Origin: an uncultured Litorilinea sp.
Lineage (GTDB): Bacteria; Chloroflexota; Anaerolineae; Caldilineales; Caldilineaceae
NCBI GenBank assembly: GCA_937922105.1
Contig: CAKZVN010000345.1
Coordinates: 1-16,478, forward strand
Reading direction: 5' to 3'
DNA length: 16,478 nucleotides
Of the stretch, positions 8,602 to 14,992 are shown piece after piece. Numbering within the stretch: position 1 is the stretch's first letter; each line of letters begins with the position of its first letter. The notes below the pieces were generated by a model that had not been told where the DNA came from, made no database searches, and saw nothing but the letters and a program-made list of their open reading frames with translations. The position numbers and the translations under genes were made by a program.

Positions 8602-10038
8602 GTGGCAATTGTAACGCAGGGACGCAGGCGGCTGGATTTGCTGGCTGTGCCGGGGCTGCGCCGCGTCCTGCTTTGGAAGCACAACCGCACCGCACTGCAA
8701 CTGCTACTCTTGGTCGTGGCGTTGATCATGGTGCTGGACGGTTGGTTGGGCAGCCACCTGGCCGCGCGCAACACTGCGACGGTGGCGGCATGGGTGCATT
8801 ACCGCGGTTTGATTGTGTTGGCGCTACTCCTGGTGGGCAATCTTTTTTGCGCGGCCTGTCCCTTTTTGTTGCCGCGCGCGCTGGCGCGCCGGCTAGGACG
8901 ACCGACGCGTCGTTGGCCGCGCGTGTTGCGCAACAAGTGGCTGGCGCTCGCCGCGCTGATCGGTCTGCTCTTTGTCTATGAACTCTACGATCTGTGGGCC
9001 AGCCCGTGGTTGACCGCTTGGCTGATCGTGGCCTATTTCGCGGCGGCGTTTGTGCTGGAAGCCTTCTTTACGCGCGACGCCTTTTGTCTCTACGTTTGCC
9101 CGTTGGGCAGTTTCAACTTTCTCTACAGCACGGTCAGCCCGCTCCAGATCACCACGCGTAACCAGGCCGTCTGTCGCGATTGTGTGGGCAAGGAGTGTAT
9201 CAACGGACGCTGGAGCGCGGACGACCGCTTGGTGCAACAAGGCTGCCAGTTGGAACTCTACGTGCCGACACTCAACAGCAACCTGAACTGTACCCTGTGT
9301 TTGGACTGTGCCAAGGCCTGCCCGCACGAGAATGTGGCGCTGGTGACGCGCCCACCGGGCGACGAACTGTTCCGGCGCACGTGGCCCAACCGCCTGGACC
9401 TGGCGTTCCTGGCAATTTTGGCGGCGTGGCTGGGGTTGGTCAATGCCTTTGCCATGACCCCGCCTGCGTATACGCTTCTGGGCTGGTTGTCCGACTTGCT
9501 GAACACGCGCAACGAAGCCATTGTCCTGGGCTTGGTCTTTGCGGTCGGCGTGATCCTTGGCCCGACGGCGCTGGTCTATGGCGCGGCGTGGCTCAATCGG
9601 CGCACCGATGCCCGGCCTCTTCCGTTGCATCGCTATCTGCTGCGCCATGCCTACAGCTTTGTGCCGCTGGGCTTTGCCGTGTGGACAGCCCATTATCTCT
9701 TTCACCTGCTCATCGGCCCGTTGACCATCTGGCCTGCCTTCCAGACCTTTTGGGTCCAGGTGACGGGCGTGGCGCTCTTCGGGCGACCCGACTGGGCGTT
9801 GGCTGCGGCATGGGTCGTGCCGCTGGAGGTGATCCGCGTCTTACAGGTAGCGATTATGGTCGTGGGACTGGTCACGGCGCTGATGCTTAGCTGGCGCGCT
9901 GCCGAGAGCGGGCATCCTGACCGGACCGCGGCCTGGCGCGAATTCTGGCCCTGGGCCGCCGTGTTGCTCCTCCTTGCCGTGGCGGCAACATGGGTCTTTC
10001 TGTTGCCGATGGAGATGCGTGGCAATATCTTGGGGTAA
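8602..10038 (+). CDS. NapH/CcoG-type membrane polyferredoxin (4Fe-4S binding)
   Basis: A 478-residue polytopic membrane protein with a loop for two [4Fe-4S] clusters. N-terminal helices include membrane-edge cysteine pairs FCAACP (C83, C86) and FCLYVCP (C162, C166), typical of NapH, NosR and CcoG/RdxA proteins. The ferredoxin part has C191-x2-C194-x4-C199 with C215 further on, and a classic CTLCLDCAKACP (C230, C233, C236, C240). Several more helices follow, including WTAHYLFHLL, whose His residues could bind haem or lie at the membrane face. Proteins of this class pass electrons across or along the membrane to a redox partner or a metal centre; the partner here is not visible. Start: GTG at 8602 has GGAGAGGAG 6 bases upstream; an in-frame ATG at 8563 would add 13 residues with a poorer site. 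Probably monocistronic, since a new strong promoter follows. Confidence 0.85.
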   Translation: MAIVTQGRRRLDLLAVPGLRRVLLWKHNRTALQLLLLVVALIMVLDGWLGSHLAARNTATVAAWVHYRGLIVLALLLVGNLFCAACPFLLPRALARRLGRPTRRWPRVLRNKWLALAALIGLLFVYELYDLWASPWLTAWLIVAYFAAAFVLEAFFTRDAFCLYVCPLGSFNFLYSTVSPLQITTRNQAVCRDCVGKECINGRWSADDRLVQQGCQLELYVPTLNSNLNCTLCLDCAKACPHENVALVTRPPGDELFRRTWPNRLDLAFLAILAAWLGLVNAFAMTPPAYTLLGWLSDLLNTRNEAIVLGLVFAVGVILGPTALVYGAAWLNRRTDARPLPLHRYLLRHAYSFVPLGFAVWTAHYLFHLLIGPLTIWPAFQTFWVQVTGVALFGRPDWALAAAWVVPLEVIRVLQVAIMVVGLVTALMLSWRAAESGHPDRTAAWREFWPWAAVLLLLAVAATWVFLLPMEMRGNILG

Positions 10039-10092
10039 ACGCGTATAGATCGGGGGCTGTGCCGGTTTATGTTGCCTAACTGTCTCGTCAGG

Positions 10093-10121
10093 TTGACAGC
10101 CGCGCGCAGCCCTGTTATAGT
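10093..10121 (+). promoter_or_regulatory. Promoter of the cobalamin operon
   Basis: TTGACA (10093-10098, perfect) and TATAGT (10116-10121) are spaced by exactly 17 bases, and TG at 10113-10114 adds an extended -10. The start point is expected near 10128. A second TATAGT lies at 10127-10132 without a -35. This is the best promoter in the window and fires straight into the riboswitch leader. Confidence 0.8.
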
Positions 10122-10179
10122 CTCAGTATAGTGTGCCCGCGCGCGTATGACTTTGCAGAATTGTACGCGCGGCGGGCTT

Positions 10180-10385
10180 GTCAAGCGAATATCCCGTACC
10201 CGTGGGGGTGCGCCGCCGGCCCGGATGCCCGGCGCACAATGGGGGAAGCCCGGTGACGTTACCGGCATGGTACCGCAATCTTTTGTACTATGCCGTGACT
10301 AGTCCGGCACTGTCCCGCAACGGTAAGCTCGCCACACGAATCGCGTGTGGCGGCAAGTCCGAATACCCGCCCTCTCGGTTGCTGG
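10180..10385 (+). ncRNA. Cobalamin (B12) riboswitch
   Basis: The leader contains the marks of the cobalamin aptamer: a stem GTGCGCCG/CGGCGCAC (10208-10215 with 10230-10237), then GGGGGAAGCCCGGTGA, the core CACTGTCCCGCAACGGTAA (10308-10326), a perfect 9-bp stem CGCCACACG/CGTGTGGCG (10330-10338 with 10344-10352), and the B12 box AAGTCCGAATACCCGCC (10355-10371). It lies downstream of a strong promoter and upstream of an intrinsic terminator and cobT, so adenosyl- or other cobalamin binding most likely causes premature termination. Between the P4-like segment and the core lies an additional hairpin (10263-10295) of 11 bp with an 11-nt loop. The outer ends are approximate. Confidence 0.9.
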
Positions 10386-10435
10386 AGCCACCTTCGTGGA
10401 AAAAGGGGGGCCGAGCATGGTTTGTCTATACCGTC

Positions 10436-10462
10436 AGCCCGCCATCTTTGGCGGGCTTTTTT
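10436..10462 (+). terminator. Riboswitch expression-platform terminator
   Basis: AGCCCGCC (10436-10443) and GGCGGGCT (10450-10457) form a perfect 8-bp GC-rich stem with a 6-nt loop, immediately followed by a run of T (10457-10462). It lies about 65 bases after the B12 box and 83 bases before the first gene, so it is the off-switch of the riboswitch. The sequence GGCGGGCTT of its 3' arm also occurs at 10171-10179 in the leader and could compete for the 5' arm. Confidence 0.88.
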
Positions 10463-10468
10463 GTGGAC

Positions 10469-10498
10469 TAGGCGACGCCGCAGACAGTACGTCGCCTA
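10469..10498 (+). other. Second hairpin between terminator and first gene
   Basis: TAGGCGACG (10469-10477) and CGTCGCCTA (10490-10498) are perfect 9-bp arms with a 12-nt loop. No T tract follows. It lies 47 bases before the ferredoxin start, in the read-through part of the leader; it may protect the mRNA or influence translation. Confidence 0.5.
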
Positions 10499-10544
10499 TG
10501 TCGCATGGTAGACCGGCGCTAGACCGGGGCAAGGCAGGCGCGCC

Positions 10545-10946
10545 ATGAGTGCCGCGCCGTTGGCGCCGCGCACCGCGGCCGAGGTTACGCCGACCCAAGC
10601 GCCCTACTCCCGCCATCTCTTTCTCTGTGTCGGCCAATACTGCGACCCCACGGGCGCGGCCCAGCGGCTCTATGCGCTGTTGGCACGCAAGCTGGGCGAT
10701 CTTGGACGCTACGACAACCCGCTGCGCGTCAAACGCGGGGTGACGCCGTGTCTGGGCGTGTGCGGTGGGGGGCCGCTCCTGGTCGTCTATCCTGACGGCA
10801 TTTGGTATCACCACGTGGATGAAGCCGTGTTGGACCGTATCATCCACGAGCATCTGCACCACGGGCGACCGGTAGAGGAATATATTTTCCATCGCTTGAA
10901 CGATACTTCAAGCGCAGCGCAGCAAGCCGGTTGCGCTGGTCAGTGA
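10545..10946 (+). CDS. Thioredoxin-like [2Fe-2S] ferredoxin
   Basis: A 133-residue soluble protein with the compact thioredoxin-fold ferredoxin pattern: HLFLCVGQYCDPTGA with C28 and C33, and TPCLGVCGGGPLLVVYPDGIWY with C69 and C73 followed by the typical P(x)GxWY strand. Four cysteines fit one [2Fe-2S] cluster, as in NuoE-like and Shethna-type ferredoxins, though the first pair is close (four residues apart). The N-terminal 20 residues are Ala/Pro-rich, and the C-terminus carries one further Cys (CAGQ). It is the first gene after the cobalamin riboswitch, 13 bases upstream of the BtuF-like gene, so a role in corrinoid reduction, for example Co(III) to Co(II) before adenosylation, is an attractive inference without direct evidence. 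Ribosome site AAGGCAGG lies before the ATG. Confidence 0.82.
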   Translation: MSAAPLAPRTAAEVTPTQAPYSRHLFLCVGQYCDPTGAAQRLYALLARKLGDLGRYDNPLRVKRGVTPCLGVCGGGPLLVVYPDGIWYHHVDEAVLDRIIHEHLHHGRPVEEYIFHRLNDTSSAAQQAGCAGQ

Positions 10947-10959
10947 GGACAGGTGCTCC

Positions 10960-11754
10960 ATGAGTTACCCGCAGCGGGTGGTTTGTCTGGCGGCGGAAGC
11001 GGCCGACATCCTAGAGCGTTTGCACGCATTGGACCGCGTCGTGGCTGTCAGTGTCTTTGCGCGGCATTCGGAGGCCATTCGCAGTTTGCCCAAAGTCGGC
11101 GGCTTTGCGACACCGGACCTGGCGCGCGTGGTCGAGTTTGAACCGGACTTGGTGATCACCACCTCGGACGTGCAGGCCGATGCGGCAGCCGGTCTGGTGC
11201 GGCGAGGGATCCCGGTGCTGGCTCTGGCGCCGTCGAGGCTAGCGCACGTTTGGCAGGGAATCCGGATGATCGGTGGGGTGTTGGGCTTGGCGGAGGCTGC
11301 GGAGACCCTGGTGGCAGATTTGCAGGCCGAACTGAGTCGGCTGCGCGCCGAGCCGCCGCATTCTCCTGTGCCGCCCCCCCGCGTCTATTTTGAGGAATGG
11401 TTTGAGCCGTTGATTAGCGGGGTAGGCTGGGTGAGTGATCTCATTACGTGGGTCGGTGGATGCGATATTTTCGCCGAATTAGCAGCCGCGCCTACTGCGC
11501 AAGCGCGGGTCGTCTCTGCAGATGAGGTGATCCGTCGCGCCCCGCAGATTGTGATTGCTTCGTGGTGTGGACGGGCTGTCAATCTCGAGGCCATCAAGTC
11601 GCGACCGGGATGGTCTACCCTGCCGGCGGTCCAAGACGGGAGGGTGTATGAAGTTCCCAGCGACTTGGTGTTACAAGCCGGGCCGACTCTGTTGGAGGGA
11701 GCGCGCCGCTTGTCGGCGATTATTCGCTATGCAGGAGAAGGAGATACACCATGA
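10960..11754 (+). CDS. BtuF-like cobalamin-binding protein without a signal peptide
   Basis: A 264-residue class III periplasmic-binding-fold protein (COG0614 type). It begins directly with the first beta strand (QRVVCLAAEAADILERL) and has VVAVSVFA, KVGGFATPDLARVVEFEPDLVITT, the family segment RVYFEEWFEPLISGVGWVSDL (141-161) and DGRVYEVPSDLVLQAGP near the end. BtuF homologues bind cobalamin between two lobes for BtuCD import. Here no signal peptide or lipobox is present and no alternative upstream start would supply one, so the protein is predicted to be cytoplasmic; no btuC or btuD is in the window. It may hold or deliver corrinoid inside the cell. GAGGACAGG precedes the ATG. Its stop overlaps the cobT start by four bases (ATGA), showing coupled translation. 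Confidence 0.85.
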   Translation: MSYPQRVVCLAAEAADILERLHALDRVVAVSVFARHSEAIRSLPKVGGFATPDLARVVEFEPDLVITTSDVQADAAAGLVRRGIPVLALAPSRLAHVWQGIRMIGGVLGLAEAAETLVADLQAELSRLRAEPPHSPVPPPRVYFEEWFEPLISGVGWVSDLITWVGGCDIFAELAAAPTAQARVVSADEVIRRAPQIVIASWCGRAVNLEAIKSRPGWSTLPAVQDGRVYEVPSDLVLQAGPTLLEGARRLSAIIRYAGEGDTP

Positions 11755-12854
11755 ATGACTCGACTCCTATTCCCTCCCGGCGCGCCGGCATGGAAAAACT
11801 AGACCGTTGGATTGGCGCCATCGGCGTGTTGGACGCGCAGGCGATGGAGGCGGCGCGGCGGCGTCAAGAACAACTGACCAAACCGCGCGGCGCGCTGGGA
11901 CGCTTGGAGGCGCTCTCGATTCACCTGGCGGGCATCACCGGGCAGGCGCGACCGTCGGTCGCGGCCAAAGAAGTACTGGTGATGGCTGCGGATCACGGCG
12001 TCGCGGCCGAAGGGGTGAGCGCCTATCCCCAAAGCGTCACCGCGCAGATGGTGCACAACTTCCTGGCGGGTGGCGCGGCCATCAATGTTTTGGCGCGGCA
12101 GGCGCGCGCCCGCGTGGTGGTGATTGATATGGGCGTCGCCACGCCCATGCCCGACTGGCCCGGCTTGATTCGCGCGGCTGTTGCGCCGGGCACGGCTAAT
12201 TTCGCCCACGGCCCGGCGATGACCCGTGAGCAGGCCTTGCAGGCGCTACTCAACGGTGCGGAGTTGGCTGCTGCCGAGATTGATCGCGGGGTCGAAATCT
12301 TGGGCACAGGCGAGATGGGCATCGGCAATACCACCGCGGCCGCGGCCATTGCTGCCGCGCTCACGGGCCGCGACCCCGGCGAGTTGGTGGGGCCGGGCAC
12401 AGGGCTGGACGCCGCAGGGGTGGCGCGCAAGGCGGATGTGGTGCGCGGCGCCCTGGCGCTGAACCGGCCCGATGCAGGCGATGCCGTAGATGTCTTGGCC
12501 AAAGTCGGCGGCTTTGAGATCGGCGGGTTGGCAGGGGCTATCCTCGCCGCCGCGGCGCGGCGGTGCCCAGTAATGCTCGACGGCTACATTGCCACAGCCG
12601 CCGCCATGCTGGCAGTGCGGCTGGCGCCGGCGGTGCGCGACTATGTGATCGCGGCCCATTGCTCCGCGGAGCCGGGCCACGCCGCCATGTTGGCTTGGTT
12701 GGGACTGGAGCCGCTGCTGGCGTTGGAGATGCGGCTGGGCGAAGGTACGGGAGCTGTGTTGGGGATGATCTTGGCTGAGGCGGCCTGCCGCACTCTGGAT
12801 GAAATGGCGACTTTCGACGAGGCCGGGGTGGATGACCGGCCTGCAACGCACTAG
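11751..12854 (+). CDS. cobT: Nicotinate-nucleotide:dimethylbenzimidazole phosphoribosyltransferase
   Basis: CobT converts nicotinate mononucleotide and a base such as 5,6-dimethylbenzimidazole to alpha-ribazole 5'-phosphate, the activated lower ligand for cobalamin assembly. The 367-residue protein has the expected length and motifs: LTKPRGALGRLE (42-53), VMAADHGVAAEGVSAYPQ (77-94), ILGTGEMGIGNTTAAAA (183-199), the GGFEIGGLAGA segment (253-263), DGYIATAAA and the catalytic-Glu loop RLGEGTGAVLG with E331 matching the known catalytic glutamate of Salmonella CobT (E317). Start ATG 11751 overlaps the previous stop and has GGAGAAGGAG just upstream. Being under the cobalamin riboswitch with no corrin-ring genes in view, it points to salvage or lower-ligand remodelling rather than de novo synthesis in this operon. 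Confidence 0.96.
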   Translation: MNDSTPIPSRRAGMEKLDRWIGAIGVLDAQAMEAARRRQEQLTKPRGALGRLEALSIHLAGITGQARPSVAAKEVLVMAADHGVAAEGVSAYPQSVTAQMVHNFLAGGAAINVLARQARARVVVIDMGVATPMPDWPGLIRAAVAPGTANFAHGPAMTREQALQALLNGAELAAAEIDRGVEILGTGEMGIGNTTAAAAIAAALTGRDPGELVGPGTGLDAAGVARKADVVRGALALNRPDAGDAVDVLAKVGGFEIGGLAGAILAAAARRCPVMLDGYIATAAAMLAVRLAPAVRDYVIAAHCSAEPGHAAMLAWLGLEPLLALEMRLGEGTGAVLGMILAEAACRTLDEMATFDEAGVDDRPATH

Positions 12855-12867
12855 GCGAGGGAGTCTG

Positions 12868-14322
12868 ATGAAGGAAGCAACGATGCAACGGCTTCACTTG
12901 ACACGGATAGCGGTGGCGGCGCTGCTGTCGCTGCTATTGGTTTTTGTGGCGGGTTGTGAGGCGGCTGTCCCTGTTGCGCCGCCTACAACCCCAATGGCGC
13001 CCGCGACCCCTGCGGTGTCCATTGCCGAGCCGACCACGGTCGCTGAGGAGGCCGCGACGCCCGCTGTGGTGGTCGAGGCAACCCCAGTCGCAGCCGAGGA
13101 AGCAAGCCAGGCGGCGCGTGCCACGCTCGTGGTGCAACTGGACGCGCAGCGGCTGTTGGTGCGCGCAGTGGACTTTGCGCCGCCTACCTCCGGCTTGGCG
13201 CTCCTAGAGGCGTCCGCATTGCCCGTGGTGGTTGCCGAGACCAGCTGGGGACCGGCGGTCTGCGCCATCGCGGACGTGGGCTGTCCGGCGGAGAATTGCT
13301 TCTGCGGTGGCGATAATTTCTGGAACTATGCCTTCTGGGACGGCGCGGCCTGGGCAAGCTACCCGGTGGGCGCATCCCAGAGCAGCGTGACCACGGACGG
13401 CGCGCTGGAAGGGTGGCGGTGGGGCGCGTGGGACCAGCCCGCGCTTGACCCGGCGCGCGGGCTGGCGGCACAGGCCGCGCTGGACTATGTCTTGGCCCAA
13501 CAACAGGCCGACGGCAGCATCGGCGGTGCAAGCGGCAGCGTCGAGGCCCTCATGGCGCTGGGCGCCAATCGGATGGACCCGGCGCTGGTGCGCCCAGCCC
13601 AGGGCGGCGCGTCGTTGTTGGCCTTTGTGGTGGAGAACGCGCCTACCTATAGCCAGGGCGGCGCAGCCGCCGCAGGCAAGCTGGCGACGGCGCTCAGCGC
13701 AACGCAAGCCTGTCTGCCCGCAGATGTGCTGACCCCTGCCGACTACTTCGACCCCGCTACCGGGACCTTTGCCACGGACGCAGGCCCGCTGGCTTGGGCG
13801 ATCTTGGGCAGCCTGGCTCTGGCGGAGGAGACCCCGCCCACAGCCGTCGCCGTGCTCTTGGACACGGCGCTGCCTGAGGGCGGCTGGGAATGGTCGCCCG
13901 GTTGGGGCGCAGACACCAATACCACGGCGCTGGCTTTGCAGGCGTTGGCGGCGGCGGGCGTCTCCGATGAGGAACCGGCGATTCGCGCTGCGCTAGACTA
14001 CTTGGCAGCCGCGCAGACCGAGGCGGGCGGCTTCGGCTATGCCCTGGACGACAGCGGGCGCAGCGCAGGGGACGCCAACTCCACGGCCTACGTGGTGCAG
14101 GCGCTTTTGGCGTGGCAACAGGACCCGAGCGGGCCACAATGGCAACAGCCCGGTGGGGACCCGCTCACGTTCCTGCTCAGTTTGCAAGGGGCGGAGGGCG
14201 CGCTGGGTTGGCAAGCGGACTATCCCAACCCCAACCTGTTGGCGACGGTGCAGGCCATTCCGGCGCTACTGGGCCAACCCTATCCCATTCGCCAGGCTCC
14301 GTTGCCCGCGTGTGGGGAATAG
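12868..14322 (+). CDS. Lipoprotein with transcobalamin-like beta domain and alpha/alpha-toroid domain
   Basis: A 484-residue protein. A signal peptide ends in a lipobox FVAGC (C30), so it should be lipid-anchored outside the membrane. Residues 31-83 are an Ala/Val/Pro/Thr/Glu-rich linker. About 84-187 resemble the transcobalamin C-terminal (DUF4430-like) beta domain, here with four close cysteines (C132, C139, C144, C146) and an ending GALEGWRWGAW. About 195-475 is an alpha/alpha toroid of the prenyltransferase/terpene-cyclase/transcobalamin superfamily, with repeats ALDYVLAQQQADGSIGG, TTALALQALAAAG, ALDYLAAAQTEAGGFGY and FLLSLQGAEGALGW. No terpene cyclase DxDD or zinc site is evident. Eukaryotic intrinsic factor and transcobalamin have the same two folds in the opposite order, and the gene follows cobT by 14 bases, so corrinoid capture for the downstream ECF importer is the best inference. 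ATG 12868 has GAGGGAG upstream; ATG 12883 is an alternative with AAGGA. Confidence 0.8.
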   Translation: MKEATMQRLHLTRIAVAALLSLLLVFVAGCEAAVPVAPPTTPMAPATPAVSIAEPTTVAEEAATPAVVVEATPVAAEEASQAARATLVVQLDAQRLLVRAVDFAPPTSGLALLEASALPVVVAETSWGPAVCAIADVGCPAENCFCGGDNFWNYAFWDGAAWASYPVGASQSSVTTDGALEGWRWGAWDQPALDPARGLAAQAALDYVLAQQQADGSIGGASGSVEALMALGANRMDPALVRPAQGGASLLAFVVENAPTYSQGGAAAAGKLATALSATQACLPADVLTPADYFDPATGTFATDAGPLAWAILGSLALAEETPPTAVAVLLDTALPEGGWEWSPGWGADTNTTALALQALAAAGVSDEEPAIRAALDYLAAAQTEAGGFGYALDDSGRSAGDANSTAYVVQALLAWQQDPSGPQWQQPGGDPLTFLLSLQGAEGALGWQADYPNPNLLATVQAIPALLGQPYPIRQAPLPACGE

Positions 14323-14326
14323 CACC

Positions 14327-14992
14327 ATGCGGCGATGGGGAGTAGTGGTTGCGGTCATCCTTTGGCTTACCGGGGGCGCGCTGCCGCTGACCGCGGCTGA
14401 GCCGCACCGGGCCGGGCTGGTGATCGTCCACGGCGACGGGCGTGTGGTGACGCGCTGCGTGGCGTTTGCCGAGGAGAGCATCAGCGGCGTGGAACTGCTC
14501 GTCCGCAGCGGGCTGGAGTTGCGCCTGGACGCAACGGGTGTCGGCACAACGATTTGTAGCATTGCCGGCGAGGGCTGCCCCGCGCCCAGCAGTTGCTTTT
14601 GCCAATGCCAGTCGTCGCCCTGCGTCTACTGGTCCTATTGGCAATTGGAGGAGGGCGCCTGGCGCTATTCCAATCTGGGCGCGGGCCTGACCCAAGTGCG
14701 CGACGGAACGGTGGAGGGCTGGGTGTGGGGTGAGGGTTCTGCGAGCGGAGAGGCGACCGCGCCCCCGGTGCTGGGAATGGATGAAATCTGCGGCGAACCG
14801 GTGGACGTGGGAACCGGCGCAACGACCGGCGATGCTTCCCTAGTTCAAGACCCGCAGCCCGCGGCGACCCTGGTTCCTGTAACGACCGGGGGAGCAGGCG
14901 GCGCGCCCATGACCATGTTCTTGGTGACCGGTGCACCACTCTTATTGCTCCTTTCGCTTTGGTGGTGGGCGCGGCAACGGAGGAAGCCATGA
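14327..14992 (+). CDS. Secreted, membrane-anchored transcobalamin-like beta-domain protein
   Basis: A 221-residue protein with an N-terminal signal peptide (hydrophobic 5-23, likely cleavage near LTAAE), a beta domain (about 28-135) and a C-terminal anchor (196-214) followed by RQRRKP on the cytoplasmic side. The domain is a paralogue of that in the preceding lipoprotein. It shares C-(A/S)-I-A-x2-G-C-P-A-x2-(N/S)-C-F-C, then W-x-Y-x4-G-A-W-x-Y and G-x2-EGW-x-WG; the present copy has extra cysteines (C94, C99) in a C-rich loop 77-99. This pattern and length resemble DUF4430/transcobalamin C-terminal-like domains. A linker rich in Gly, Ala and Thr joins the domain to the membrane. The gene starts 4 bases after the lipoprotein stop and overlaps the ECF S gene by ATGA, so all three are probably made together. 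A role as membrane-proximal receptor partner is inferred. Confidence 0.75.
   Translation: MRRWGVVVAVILWLTGGALPLTAAEPHRAGLVIVHGDGRVVTRCVAFAEESISGVELLVRSGLELRLDATGVGTTICSIAGEGCPAPSSCFCQCQSSPCVYWSYWQLEEGAWRYSNLGAGLTQVRDGTVEGWVWGEGSASGEATAPPVLGMDEICGEPVDVGTGATTGDASLVQDPQPAATLVPVTTGGAGGAPMTMFLVTGAPLLLLLSLWWWARQRRKP

Noticed and set aside
12868..14322. Squalene/oxidosqualene cyclase or prenyltransferase enzyme
   Set aside because: The repeats match the alpha/alpha-toroid fold, but no DxDD or zinc-binding triad is visible, the protein is a lipoprotein, and the gene sits in a B12 operon.
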